Below, in pieces: positions 50,711 to 59,213 of a stretch of 64,000 nt of DNA. The notes beneath the pieces are model-generated. The model was not told where the DNA came from. It saw nothing but the letters and a program-made list of their open reading frames with translations, and made no database searches. A program made the position numbers and the translations under genes. Within the stretch, counting starts at the first letter, position 1; each line of letters opens with the position of its first letter. This DNA comes from Apus apus (taxonomy: Eukaryota > Chordata > Aves > Apodiformes > Apodidae): contig NC_067301.1 of assembly GCF_020740795.1 (NCBI RefSeq), forward strand, positions 1,364,001 to 1,428,000. The letters run 5' to 3'.

Positions 50711-52881
50711 TCACAGCCTAGTCAGCAGGCTGCTGCTGTCTTATCCCTCCTGCTTCGCTTCTAAGCACGAGGTCCTGTGCCCCTGCCTGAGCATTAATGG
50801 TCTTTTGGAGACAGGAGCCTGAGGCTGGTGGGTGCAGTAGAGCAGAGCTTACACCTGGAGCTAGAGGAAACAGACCAGCCAAAGGCAGCCAGATACCAAC
50901 CATCCATGCCAGCTCAGACTAAGGGTGCTGGACAAAGCCTGGCCTGGCTGCAGAACCAAAGGTTGTTCAGCACACCTGGATCCAGCTGCTTGCTGCAGAC
51001 CCCCCTGTAGGCAGGTTAGTTCAGATAACTGGCAAGCATTGCCAGGTTATCTCAGGGAAATCAGTGAGACTCAGACCAATTCCTATCCATTTTATCTCCA
51101 AGTATGCCACCTTCTGTCTCCTTCCTTTTCTTTTCCCACTCTTGGTTAGCAAGAGACTTTAAGGACATGATCTTCAGTTGTGAGTGACTGCCTTGACAGT
51201 GAGGGTTGTCAGGATCCAGATTTAAAAGTCTGAGAACAGGTATCCTGCTCCTCAGTTCCTTTGCTGACCTCAGCAGCATCTCCACAGCAGAAGAGCAGAA
51301 TGTCAAAAGCAGCAATTACATAGCATTGACTGGAAACAACAGCCCCACTGTGCCAAGCACTGTGTACTCTTCATGTAATGACAGTTCAAACGAGGACATC
51401 CTCAGGAAAGGAAGACTAAACGCCCCATATCTGACAACAACAGATCTCCTTACAGAGTTTCTACTCGACTGCTGGTAAAAGAAAGCAGGAAGTCCAGTGG
51501 AGATCCTCCAGCAAGGCTGTATGCTTGGCACTAGGTGTCAGAGTTTTTCTGGCATTTATGGGTTACTTGAAACAATGAACTTTCATTTTATCTGCATCTG
51601 GCTTTTTTATGATGCTTATTATTCTGCTGTAGCAGGAATGCCTCTTGGAGAGGAAGTTTCAGTTAGGATGCCGAAACCTTAAGCTGTAGCTTTATGGCTT
51701 TACATTAACATATAGAGATTCGCTCCAGGTACCGTAACAAAATCAACATCCAGCCATGCTATCTGATTACACGAGCTGATAAAGAATTTATGAAACCTAG
51801 CACAGGAAGCTCTCTTTACTGCTGCCATTCCGCAGGGCAGTGCCCCTGGTGAGGAAATTATGGGGCTAGGGGCAGAGGAGATAAAGTGCACTGGGCTGGA
51901 TCCTAGGCTGCTGTCAATCAGCCATGCTTCACGGGCTGGACCACTGCTTCAGCCATGCTGGGCTGGGGAGCTGCCTGCAGCACTCTAGACTTGCTTGCCA
52001 CTCTTGGCTCATGCAACAATTCATTCCTCTTTCAGCATTTACTGTCCTTTCTAAACTACAAGGACGGTAGCTTCACAGCTGGGAAATCAACAAATACTTT
52101 ATGCAAGGTTCCTGCCTTTTCAGGTGAGCCCTGAACTGTATGGACTCCTGCCAGCAGCAAGCAGCTAGTTCTGGCTCCAAATGCACTCAGTGCTTTTGCA
52201 GACTGAAAGATGCACCAGGGCTGTCCAAATGAGACCTCGATTATCTTCTCAGTTAACAGACAACTACTTCACAAGGTAGCCAATGTCCTTGGGCTGCTGT
52301 TCATCTGGGAATTGAGCACCATGGCTTATGAAGGCAAGGCCACAATTGACTGTAGTTAGTGACAGGACTCCCACACACTGAGCAGAGCTCACTTTGGCTG
52401 GGTTCAAAGCTGCCCAAACAAACTTTCCGAACCAAAAAGATGGTTACACTGTAGTCAGTGGTCAAACTGATCTGAACTGGGTTGGAATACAATGTTCAGC
52501 ACAAATAGTGATTCAGGGCTGTGCTTCATTCCAGGGAGATAGGACAGTTGCAAACACAAAACCCAAAGCATTCTGGAGGGCATCCCTCAGAGATGGCCTG
52601 CATTATTATAAACGACATTGACTCTTAAGAAGAAAAATGTCTGGCTAAATTCCTAGTCCTAGTTTGAAAGGAAGCTGCTCCTACAGTGCAAGGTCTCACT
52701 CAAGTATCATCAAGAGCCAGAAACACAACTCTCCTTAGCTCCATAGAGTTCACTGAACTTCACTCTCCAGGACAGCAACTCAAAGCTTGCCTGAGCTGGG
52801 AACTTTCAGATTTTCACTTTGAATGTATGCAGACCAGTGATGTGCAAGCAGCAGATCTATTCAAAAGTCCAAAATAAACAC

Positions 52882-52920
52882 TTTTTTTTTTTTCCCCTCC
52901 GGACAAAGGAAAAAAAAAAA
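52882..52920. repeat. Inverted poly-T / poly-A pair
   Basis: Twelve T (52882-52893) are followed by a 16-base GC-richer spacer and eleven A (52910-52920). The arms could pair as a hairpin. No retroposon body is evident. Confidence 0.8.
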
Positions 52921-53136
52921 GAAAAATTGCTTGAGCCCCCCCATGATTAACTCCTTCATTCTGTTTGTAACAGTCAGGACTTTGCAAGCAGTCCCTCAGA
53001 GCAAGTTGTGTGCACTGAACTCACAAGCCTCACAAGGCAGCAGCTTCCTGCTTTTGTGTCAGACCCACAAAATTAAAATTAACTTTTAGAAGGGTTTCCA
53101 AAGCTGCCAACGTCTGCCGCTACAAGCAGTGCACTG

Positions 53137-53150
53137 GTCCCCTCTGCTGG
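53137..53150 (-). promoter_or_regulatory. CTCF-like site
   Basis: On the minus strand the sequence reads CCAGCAGAGGGGAC, close to the CTCF core CCASYAGRKGGC. The surrounding 53110-53215 is unique and keeps several CpGs (AACGTCTGCCGC, TAGCGG, TCACGGC, GCAGCGTG, ATCGAGG). The final bases depart from the consensus, so binding is uncertain. Confidence 0.35.
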
Positions 53151-53429
53151 TAGCGGTTTGTCACGGCAGAAGGATGGGCAGCGTGTTACCAACAATGGGA
53201 ATTATTACATCGAGGCTGTAACACCTTTAGTTTAATTTTGTGCAAGCATATATTTCTCTACACATCATAACAACGAGTATCTTTATCGTGACGGAGAGGA
53301 TCCATAGATTCCTCTGGAATAAGGAAGCCAGCCTGATTTTGGATCAAACCCACAGTGGAATGGGCTTTGTCGGATTCCAAATCTCCCCATCAAGCACCAC
53401 GGATGTTCTGCAGCCACGTCTCACAGCAG

Positions 53430-53605
53430 TGCCTGGTTTCAGACCTTGGGTCTGCTCTGCTATCCTGGAGCAGGATCAACAATACCCAAACCATCCCTTC
53501 CACATGTTTATCTAACCCATTCCTAAAAACTCTGGTGACAGACATTCCACAACCTCCCAAGACAACGCATTCTTACGTTATGACAAAACTCCTAGTACCT
53601 TCCAT
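53430..53605 (-). mobile_element. Older CR1 LINE fragment
   Basis: Read on the + strand, the phrases CAGGATCAACAATACCC, AAACCATCCCTTCC, TTATCTAACCCATTCC, TAAAAACTCTGGTGACAG and CATTCCACAACCTCCCAAG occur in the order of the reverse-complemented CR1 3' untranslated region. Divergence is greater than in the copies at 34443 and 63868, and the extreme 3' repeat is missing. Boundaries are approximate. Confidence 0.7.
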
Positions 53606-54295
53606 CAAATGATTGATTCTTGATCAAATGAGAAATGCTCTGGGCAAACTAATGTGGAATAGTTCCCAGATGGACATTTTATCCATTGTATAAGCAACAG
53701 GGTGAGCCTCTACATGCACAGAAATCCCAACTCCACAAAGATCAGTGCCCAGTTCCAGCACATGCCTGCAGGTAGACATACTGGGCAACACCAGCTAAAA
53801 ACCTCAGTGTGCATTTCTCCTTCCTATTGTCATTTTCTTTCCTTTAATCATTACGCCCTTTGTAGAAATAAGAAAAAAAAAAAAATTCTTACAATATTCA
53901 GAACTGCTTAAGACATTCACAATTAAGGTTGTTCACAATTAATGGTATTAATGCTCAGCCCTCGACTGTGAGCCTGGCCTAAAATGTTCAAAACAGTGCC
54001 AACACAGTATGGCTTCAAGCAGGGACCAACCAACGCAGGGACTACAAGTAGAATCAAATCAAATCACAGCAAAGAGGTCCTAGAAACACGGGGATTAAAT
54101 GAGGATTATTATAAAAAATAGCCTCGTGGCATTTTTGTTGATCAGGCAGGAATTTCAGCTTTCCTAGTGTCTATTTAACACAACTTTTTGCTACCAGACA
54201 GGCAGGAGAAGGTTGGTTCCTCTGAGAGCACTCACAGAGCCTTCTGCAGAAATAATCCCTGCTTGTGAAATGAAGCACAGACACCTGAAGCATAA
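53606..54295. other. Intergenic, no gene recognised
   Basis: No gene is supported. An A run (about 13 bases) lies near 53873-53885. AATCAAATCAAATCAC near 54053 is a short pentamer repeat. Confidence 0.5.
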
Positions 54296-54325
54296 ATGTG
54301 CACACACGTGTGCACGTGCACACGC
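54296..54325. repeat. 30-bp alternating purine-pyrimidine tract with 18-bp palindrome
   Basis: Every step from 54296 to 54325 alternates purine and pyrimidine (CA/TG and CG steps), the classic pattern for Z-DNA. Within it, 54307-54324 (CGTGTGCACGTGCACACG) is a perfect palindrome centred on a CACGTG E-box. Confidence 0.85.
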
Positions 54326-54429
54326 CTGTGCTACCCACACTGCCCAGTCCCAGCACAGCAGCAGCACTGAAAAAACACACTCATCTGACTTCATCAATCT
54401 AACTCTTGCTCACGTAACAAAGTGCAGCA

Positions 54430-54765
54430 CGTTTTCTTGTAAAAATGATTAAGCTGCTAATTAAGCTGTTTATAACTTGTTTCCCTGGTTGCTAATGATA
54501 ATTAACATGCAAATTAGCTAAGGGAAGAGAGGCACAGGGGTCCTCAGTTCATTACCAAGTTAATTACTGTTTGCATACTTAAACATAACAGTTATAAATG
54601 GTGGCATTTAATGTAATGGCCAAGATGATAATTATACCAACGACATTTTGAAAAGTCATTTCACTGTGTGCTATTTTTCTGGGTGATTAATGTTTCCACG
54701 GCTGGTTGATAAACTTAGTTCAAACAGATACGAGTTGGAAACTTAGTGTAACCAAGGAAGTTATC
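54430..54765. promoter_or_regulatory. Candidate conserved non-coding element with octamer and homeodomain cores
   Basis: GATTAAGCTGCTAATTAAGC, GCTAATGATAATTAAC, a perfect octamer ATGCAAAT at 54507-54514 running into TTAGC, CAAGTTAATTACTG, GTAATGGCC, GATAATTATACC and GATTAATG fall within about 300 bp. This is the densest cluster of homeodomain and POU sites in the window. Unique DNA with no coding frame; enhancer function is inferred. Confidence 0.42.
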
Positions 54766-57469
54766 CCTTAACAATGTTTTCTTATCCCTGTTTGTTTGTA
54801 AAGGAGGGAAGTTAAATGCAAGGAAAAAAAAAGCAGCAAGTTTCAATATTAACAGAGGAGGAATAAAATGGGCTGGTTAACACTGTGAGTTTAATTTGGG
54901 TTGGCAGCACATCTACTGAGATTTTTTTAACAGCTTCCTTTTTTATATCTCAGTATTTGATGTTCTTCATGTTACAGCAATGCTGGGAGATCCTTTCTGA
55001 GATCCAGCCCATCATACTCATCATATTATCCTTGGTCTCAAAAGCTTATATCCTAAATAAAGATGGCAAACATAACACAAAAGATTCACTTTACTACCTC
55101 ATACAGAGAGCTGCTTCAGGACTCAGAGCACAAGAAATTATTAAATTATGCAATTGCACTGCTGACTCCCACAGTTAAACCATAAACAACAACTGAGACA
55201 GCAAAGTATGTGTGTGGCAACCTTTGGGGGGTTTCTGCTGTTGCTGCTTTAATCTGTAGAATATAAACAAAGGGATTATTTCTTTCTCTAATGGAGTGAC
55301 AGCCTTTTTCTTGTAATCTTGCTCAAGTGTATCTTAATCCTGCTCTTTAATAAGGAGCCCTGCAATCCTTCACATCATTCTCAATGGGGTGAGCATAGAT
55401 GCAGTAGTCCAGTTGCATAAAGAGCTCATTTCAGCTCTCTGTGACCATATACATTCCTGCAGTCAGAGACCACTAGGATGTTTAATGTATTGATACATTT
55501 ATAATTAAAGCCTGCAAAGTCAAGTGAAAAGTTAAGATGCTCACTTTCTCAAGGCCTTACCAAGAAGCTTGAGTAAAGGGTAAATTTTGTAGATTCAACC
55601 AGATCCAGATTAATTGCATCAGAGTATAAAATTACAAGGCTAACGCTTCTGACCTGTGCCACCTTTCACCCGCATGTTTCAGAGCTGTTCACAAACACCC
55701 ATTTCATCACCTTATCATGTTCCTGGGATGTGTTATACTGGTGCAGAAAGGTTTGACCAAACAGCAGTCTATCATATCAGATAGAGAACAGCATGTAAAA
55801 GCCTGGCTGAGAACTTGAACATCCAGAAGAGGAACGTTCCGTGTAGGCTTTCCCACCTGACAGTGTTAGGAAGTAGACCTGTCAATAACAAAGCTTAGAG
55901 GTCCCCATTTTGAAAGTTTCTGTTCTAACCTGAAGGAACAGCAGCAGCTGTGGTCCTGGGGATACAGTATGCAAATTTCCTTCATGAGAGAAGAATAATT
56001 TAACTCATTTTGACAACAGAGCTATGAGCAGCCTAACTCCCCTGGCAGACTGTGGGTGTGGAACTAAATACACCTAGGGATGAAATTTCATCGTGTGGCT
56101 TAGTACACCACCAGAGCTTCTTGACTTCAGGGCTGTAGGCATTCAGTCACCCAGCATGCTTTGTTCCCTGCATGTTTACACCAGCCTAAACGAGAGCAGA
56201 ATTTGGTCTCTGCTTTCCAACCCAGCTACAGCTTAGAGCGAAGAATGTTAAAAAATATCTTTGATTCACATGACTAACACCCCACTCCATTACACTCCTT
56301 TCTATCAAATAAAATGAATTCTCCTCTTTTTTAAGCCACAGTTTCTATACCGAATTCATGTATTACTGGTTTCTCATCCTCAGTCCTACCTCCATCTAGC
56401 ATTTCAATCCCTGAGGGGACAGACTTGTTATATGCACCAAGAGCCTTTAAAAGAAGTAAGTGCAAGATTTCTCAGCCACATCTCTGAAAAAGGTTATTGC
56501 AGACACGTGTTAGTGCATCTCCTGCTTTGCCAACCCCTCCACTTGTTGTGCTGTGTTTACTTCCTCCCCACCCACCTTCCTTTAAAAATTAATCAATAGA
56601 GACATCATGAGGAGCTGCTGTAGTATGCTTAATATTTAATGAGTGCGTAGCATACTTAATATTTAATGGTTAAATAAACATCTCCACACTCCCCCCCTGC
56701 ATATGATCTTAGAAATGGGGCTTGCCATATCTGCCTCATAGGACACACAGCAAATTACCTGGTGGCTTCAGAAAAGAGTTAGGAACCAGGGCCTCCAAGT
56801 TATATTGCCGGTTCTGCCACTTAAAACAACAGGTTTCCGCACTGGGCTCTATTCCAACACTTCAGGTGTCATACCAGGCCACTGTTCTTTCCACCAGAAA
56901 GATACTCTTTTCCCATCAGCACTGAGCTCTTGCAGATGCTGTTCCTCTTCTAAGGACTGAAGTTAGATACCTAAATTAATCTAAGCTGAAGTTTGATGCA
57001 CAACTTGAAATTGGTTGTATTCATACCACCTCCCTAAGCCAACAAAATAATTTATTCATGTTGCTAGCTAACCTTGTTCTTACAGGCTGCAACAACACCC
57101 CTCAAACCATCCACGTAGAGAGCACATCAGATTCTTTACTAAACTGGAACTCTTCATGCTAAAAATGATGCATGGACAATACTGGAATCCTCCATGTTCT
57201 TTGAATCTACAAGGCAAAACGTGGCTGGAAGCAACTTCCACACCACTCAGTCATGTAGCAAAGTCAATGTATGGGTAATGATTTTTGCAGCCTGGACCAT
57301 GATCCATTGAAGGCACCAGTCTGGCTTGTATTCCCACAAGCTGTGCTGGAACCTCAGCGGAGGGGCTGAGGCACACGTGTTTGATCAACCCAGCTCCTTC
57401 CAATGTCATTTCTATTTCAGAACTGTTTCTTTTTATGCCCCCAGGCCTTTCTTGGTAATATCACCTGTG
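54766..57469. other. Intergenic, no gene recognised
   Basis: No coding exon is supported. The word CTTAATATTTAATG is repeated at 56628-56641 and 56655-56668, and an 8-bp inverted repeat AGTATGCT/AGCATACT lies around the first copy. Nothing else is recognised. Confidence 0.5.
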
Positions 57470-57620
57470 GCCTAATGTGACAGCAATGCTAAATTATATC
57501 TTGATGGCTAATTAGGGTAATTAAAGTGAAAGTAATCAAATCAAAGTAATAGGCAGACTCTTAATAAAACGCCAAAACCCCTCTATTAATCATAGAGGGT
57601 TTTTTCGCTCTTGAAAGTCA
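57470..57620. promoter_or_regulatory. Candidate conserved non-coding element with hairpin, just upstream of the CpG island
   Basis: GATGGCTAATTAGGGTAATT is followed by AAGTAATCAAATC and ATCAAAG (TCF/LEF-like) words. A hairpin at 57574-57603 pairs an AAAACCCCTCTA arm with a TAGAGGGTTTT arm (one bulged C, loop TTAATCA) and runs into T residues. The block ends about 240 bp before the GC-rich promoter island, so it could be a promoter-proximal element of TTC34. Confidence 0.4.
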
Positions 57621-57849
57621 AAGAACATGGATGAGGAAAAGGCTGGACTTCAGAAATGGCCTTGGCTTAAAGGAACATCACCAGCCTAAACGCTTCTAGA
57701 AGCATAATCACTTACGGCTAAAAAAACATTTTGAATTATTAAAAAATAAGGTTAGAAACACAGGCTGCATCCCAGCCAAGAGCTGCCTGCTTTCGGTAAC
57801 CGATTCACCCTACCTGGTGCCACCAGGCTCAAGGGCCACGCTCACTTTT
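57621..57849. other. Intergenic, unique sequence before the CpG island
   Basis: Ordinary AT-balanced DNA that turns sharply GC-rich after about 57850. No repeat or motif of note. Confidence 0.5.
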
Positions 57850-57963
57850 CCTCACAGAAACGCTTCTCCTCCCGCCGCCCCGTTCCCGCCCAACGCCCCG
57901 GCGGGCGGGAACGGCCGAACCGGCCGCGGAGCCGCGGAGGGGCCGGGGCGGCCCGAGGAGCCG

Positions 57964-58121
57964 GGGAACCGGCCTCCCCCCCCCGGGACCGGCCTCCCTG
58001 CCCCGGGACCGGCCTCCCGCCCCGGGACCGGCCTCCTTCCCTGCGGGACCAGCCTCCGCCCCCCCGGGACCGGCCTCCCCCCCGGGACCGGCCTCCCCCC
58101 CCCGGGACCGGCCTCCCCCCC
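57964..58121. repeat. GC-rich minisatellite A, 8 units of 18-21 bp
   Basis: Units begin at about 57964, 57985, 58005, 58024, 58045, 58066, 58084 and 58104. Each has the form GGGACCGGCCTCC followed by a variable C-rich spacer of 5 to 8 bases; the first unit has GGGAACC. Nearly all length variation is in the C run. The complementary strand has long G runs with quadruplex potential. Confidence 0.93.
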
Positions 58122-58247
58122 TTGGGCCGCCCCCGGTACCGCCCGGCAGGCGGCACAGCTCCCTTCGCCCTGCCCGCCCCCCGGGGCACTGTTTGCAGTC
58201 TCCCGGCAACCGGCTGCCCGGCCCGGCTCTCCTTCCCGCCCGTGGCT

Positions 58248-58315
58248 GCCTCACCTCACCTCTCCTCTCCTCTCCTCACCTCAGCTCCGCTCGCCTCACG
58301 TCGCGTCGCCTCAGG
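58248..58315. repeat. Pyrimidine-rich CTCAC/CTCCT simple repeat
   Basis: CCTCACCTCACC passes into CTCTCCTCTCC, then CCTCACCTCAGC and CCTCACGTCGCGTCGCC. It is a degenerate pentanucleotide-type tract between the two minisatellites. Confidence 0.75.
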
Positions 58316-58370
58316 AGCTCCTCGGCGGGAAAAGGTCACGCAGGACCCGCCGCCGGGCCGCGGCCGCCCC

Positions 58371-58538
58371 GGGATCGCCCCGCAGCCCCGGGATCGCCCC
58401 GCAGCCCCGGGATCGCTCCCGGGATCGCCCCGCAGCCCCGGGATCGCCCCGCAGCCCCGGGATCGCCCCCGGGATCGCCCCGCAGCCCCGGGACCGCCCC
58501 GCAGCCCCGGGATCGCCCCCGGGATCGCCCCGCAGCCC
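58371..58538. repeat. GC-rich minisatellite B with 50-bp higher-order unit
   Basis: The basic unit is GGGATCGCCCCGCAGCCCC (19 bp). Two full units plus one 12-base truncated unit (GGGATCGCCCCC or GGGATCGCTCCC) form a 50-bp super-unit, repeated three times (58371-58420, 58421-58470, 58471-58520) and followed by a partial 18-base unit. Copies are nearly identical, with one T/C difference at 58494 and one C/T difference in the first truncated unit, so the array is recent or homogenised. Since 50 is not a multiple of 3, each super-unit shifts frame, which is why all three frames show the same GIAPQPRDRPAAPGS-like peptide. Confidence 0.95.
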
Positions 58539-58680
58539 GCTCCCAGGTACTCGTTCTCTCGGCCGCGCCTCGAGGGGCCTCTCCCGGCTCCTGAGGGCCC
58601 CTCACCGCGCGGGAAGGGCCCAGGTGTGTGGGGCCGAGGGGCGGGCTCTGGAGCTCAGGCCCTCGCACTAAACTTCATCT

Positions 58681-59159
58681 TTCCCGCCGACTTCTGAGGT
58701 GGGAAGAGGGAGAAGGTGCAATTTTTTTTTTTTCCCCCTCCCTTTCTTGCCTCTCCCAGAGGAGAGGCGAGTGGTGGGCAAAGGATCAAGGTGCTGTTCT
58801 GTCGCCTTGTTCACCATCAGCACTGACAGACCTATCTTCTGATGATTAAAAATGTATCAAACTGACCTCTCAACCAAGCCTGGTAGGCCTCCCGGCTCCA
58901 CATCCTGGTCAGTCAGTGGGGTAGGGAATTCTGATGAGGTTGGGTGGCTGTTTTCTGGCCCATGTTATGTGGCTGTGGACTAAGAACCTCTGTAGTGTTT
59001 CTTCACATGGCTTTGCTCCTCAGTTAACCCATCAGTGACAAAATGCTGGCTTTTCACAGGACCTAGGCTTGCTGGTGTCTGTCACTTGGAAAGCTGCCCC
59101 CAAGCAGAAAAAAACCTGCATTCCACAGCCCCTCACATTGCTGATTTTCTGTTTGACAG
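58681..59159 (+). other. Probable TTC34 5' intron or promoter-proximal sequence
   Basis: GC drops to average values after the island. A 12-base T run lies at 58722-58733. The segment ends in a good acceptor: a pyrimidine-rich TGATTTTCTGTTTGACAG with AG at 59158-59159. I read it as the 3' part of an intron separating an untranslated first exon from the start-codon exon. Confidence 0.5.
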
Positions 59160-59213
59160 GCACTAGCCACATTACGTGTGTGATGCTGCTTGGTGAAGAT
59201 AAACATCCAGAAA
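59160..59213 (+). other. TTC34: TTC34 5' UTR portion of the start-codon exon
   Basis: Begins directly after the acceptor AG at 59158-59159 and leads to the ATG at 59214. It contains an out-of-frame ATG at 59183 that opens a 21-codon upstream ORF overlapping the main start. Its 5' border depends on the predicted acceptor being used. Confidence 0.55.

Larger units (their letters stand above)
50711..53429. other. Intergenic, no gene recognised
   Basis: No coding exon is supported. The stretch includes a T12/A11 snap-back pair (52882-52920) and a CTCF-like word (53137-53150). About 51720-51800 has CTGATTACACG and GCTGATAAAG motifs. Frames are short and overlap on both strands. Confidence 0.5.
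57850..58680 (+). promoter_or_regulatory. TTC34: CpG island, probable TTC34 promoter and non-coding first exon region
   Basis: About 830 bp of very high GC with frequent CpG stands out from the roughly 40-45 percent GC around it. It lies about 0.5 kb upstream of the first TTC34 coding exon, where a promoter is expected. No TATA box is visible. Because the coding exon is preceded by a splice acceptor (59158-59159), an untranslated first exon should lie here. Candidate donors are CAG|GTACTC (GT at 58547), CAG|GTGTGT (GT at 58624) and GAG|GTGGGA near 58699; the choice cannot be made from sequence. Two minisatellites occupy much of the island. Long frames across it are composition artefacts. Confidence 0.65.

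Noticed and set aside
57574-57605. Intrinsic transcription terminator
   Set aside because: The shape fits, but the sequence is vertebrate nuclear DNA where such terminators do not operate; kept only as a structural observation.
58371-58538. CRISPR-like regular repeats
   Set aside because: Units are contiguous with no unique spacers and lie in a vertebrate CpG island; this is a minisatellite.
57817-58671. 284-codon plus-strand frame, and overlapping long frames on both strands, through the GC-rich block
   Set aside because: It consists of proline, glycine and arginine runs from the minisatellites. Similar frames occur in all three phases and on the other strand, as expected where GC richness removes stop codons. 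No domain or start context supports it.
59190-59213. Earlier start of the TTC34 frame at 59190
   Set aside because: The codon there is TTG, an unlikely start in a vertebrate nuclear gene, whereas ATG 59214 gives the expected MS N-terminus.
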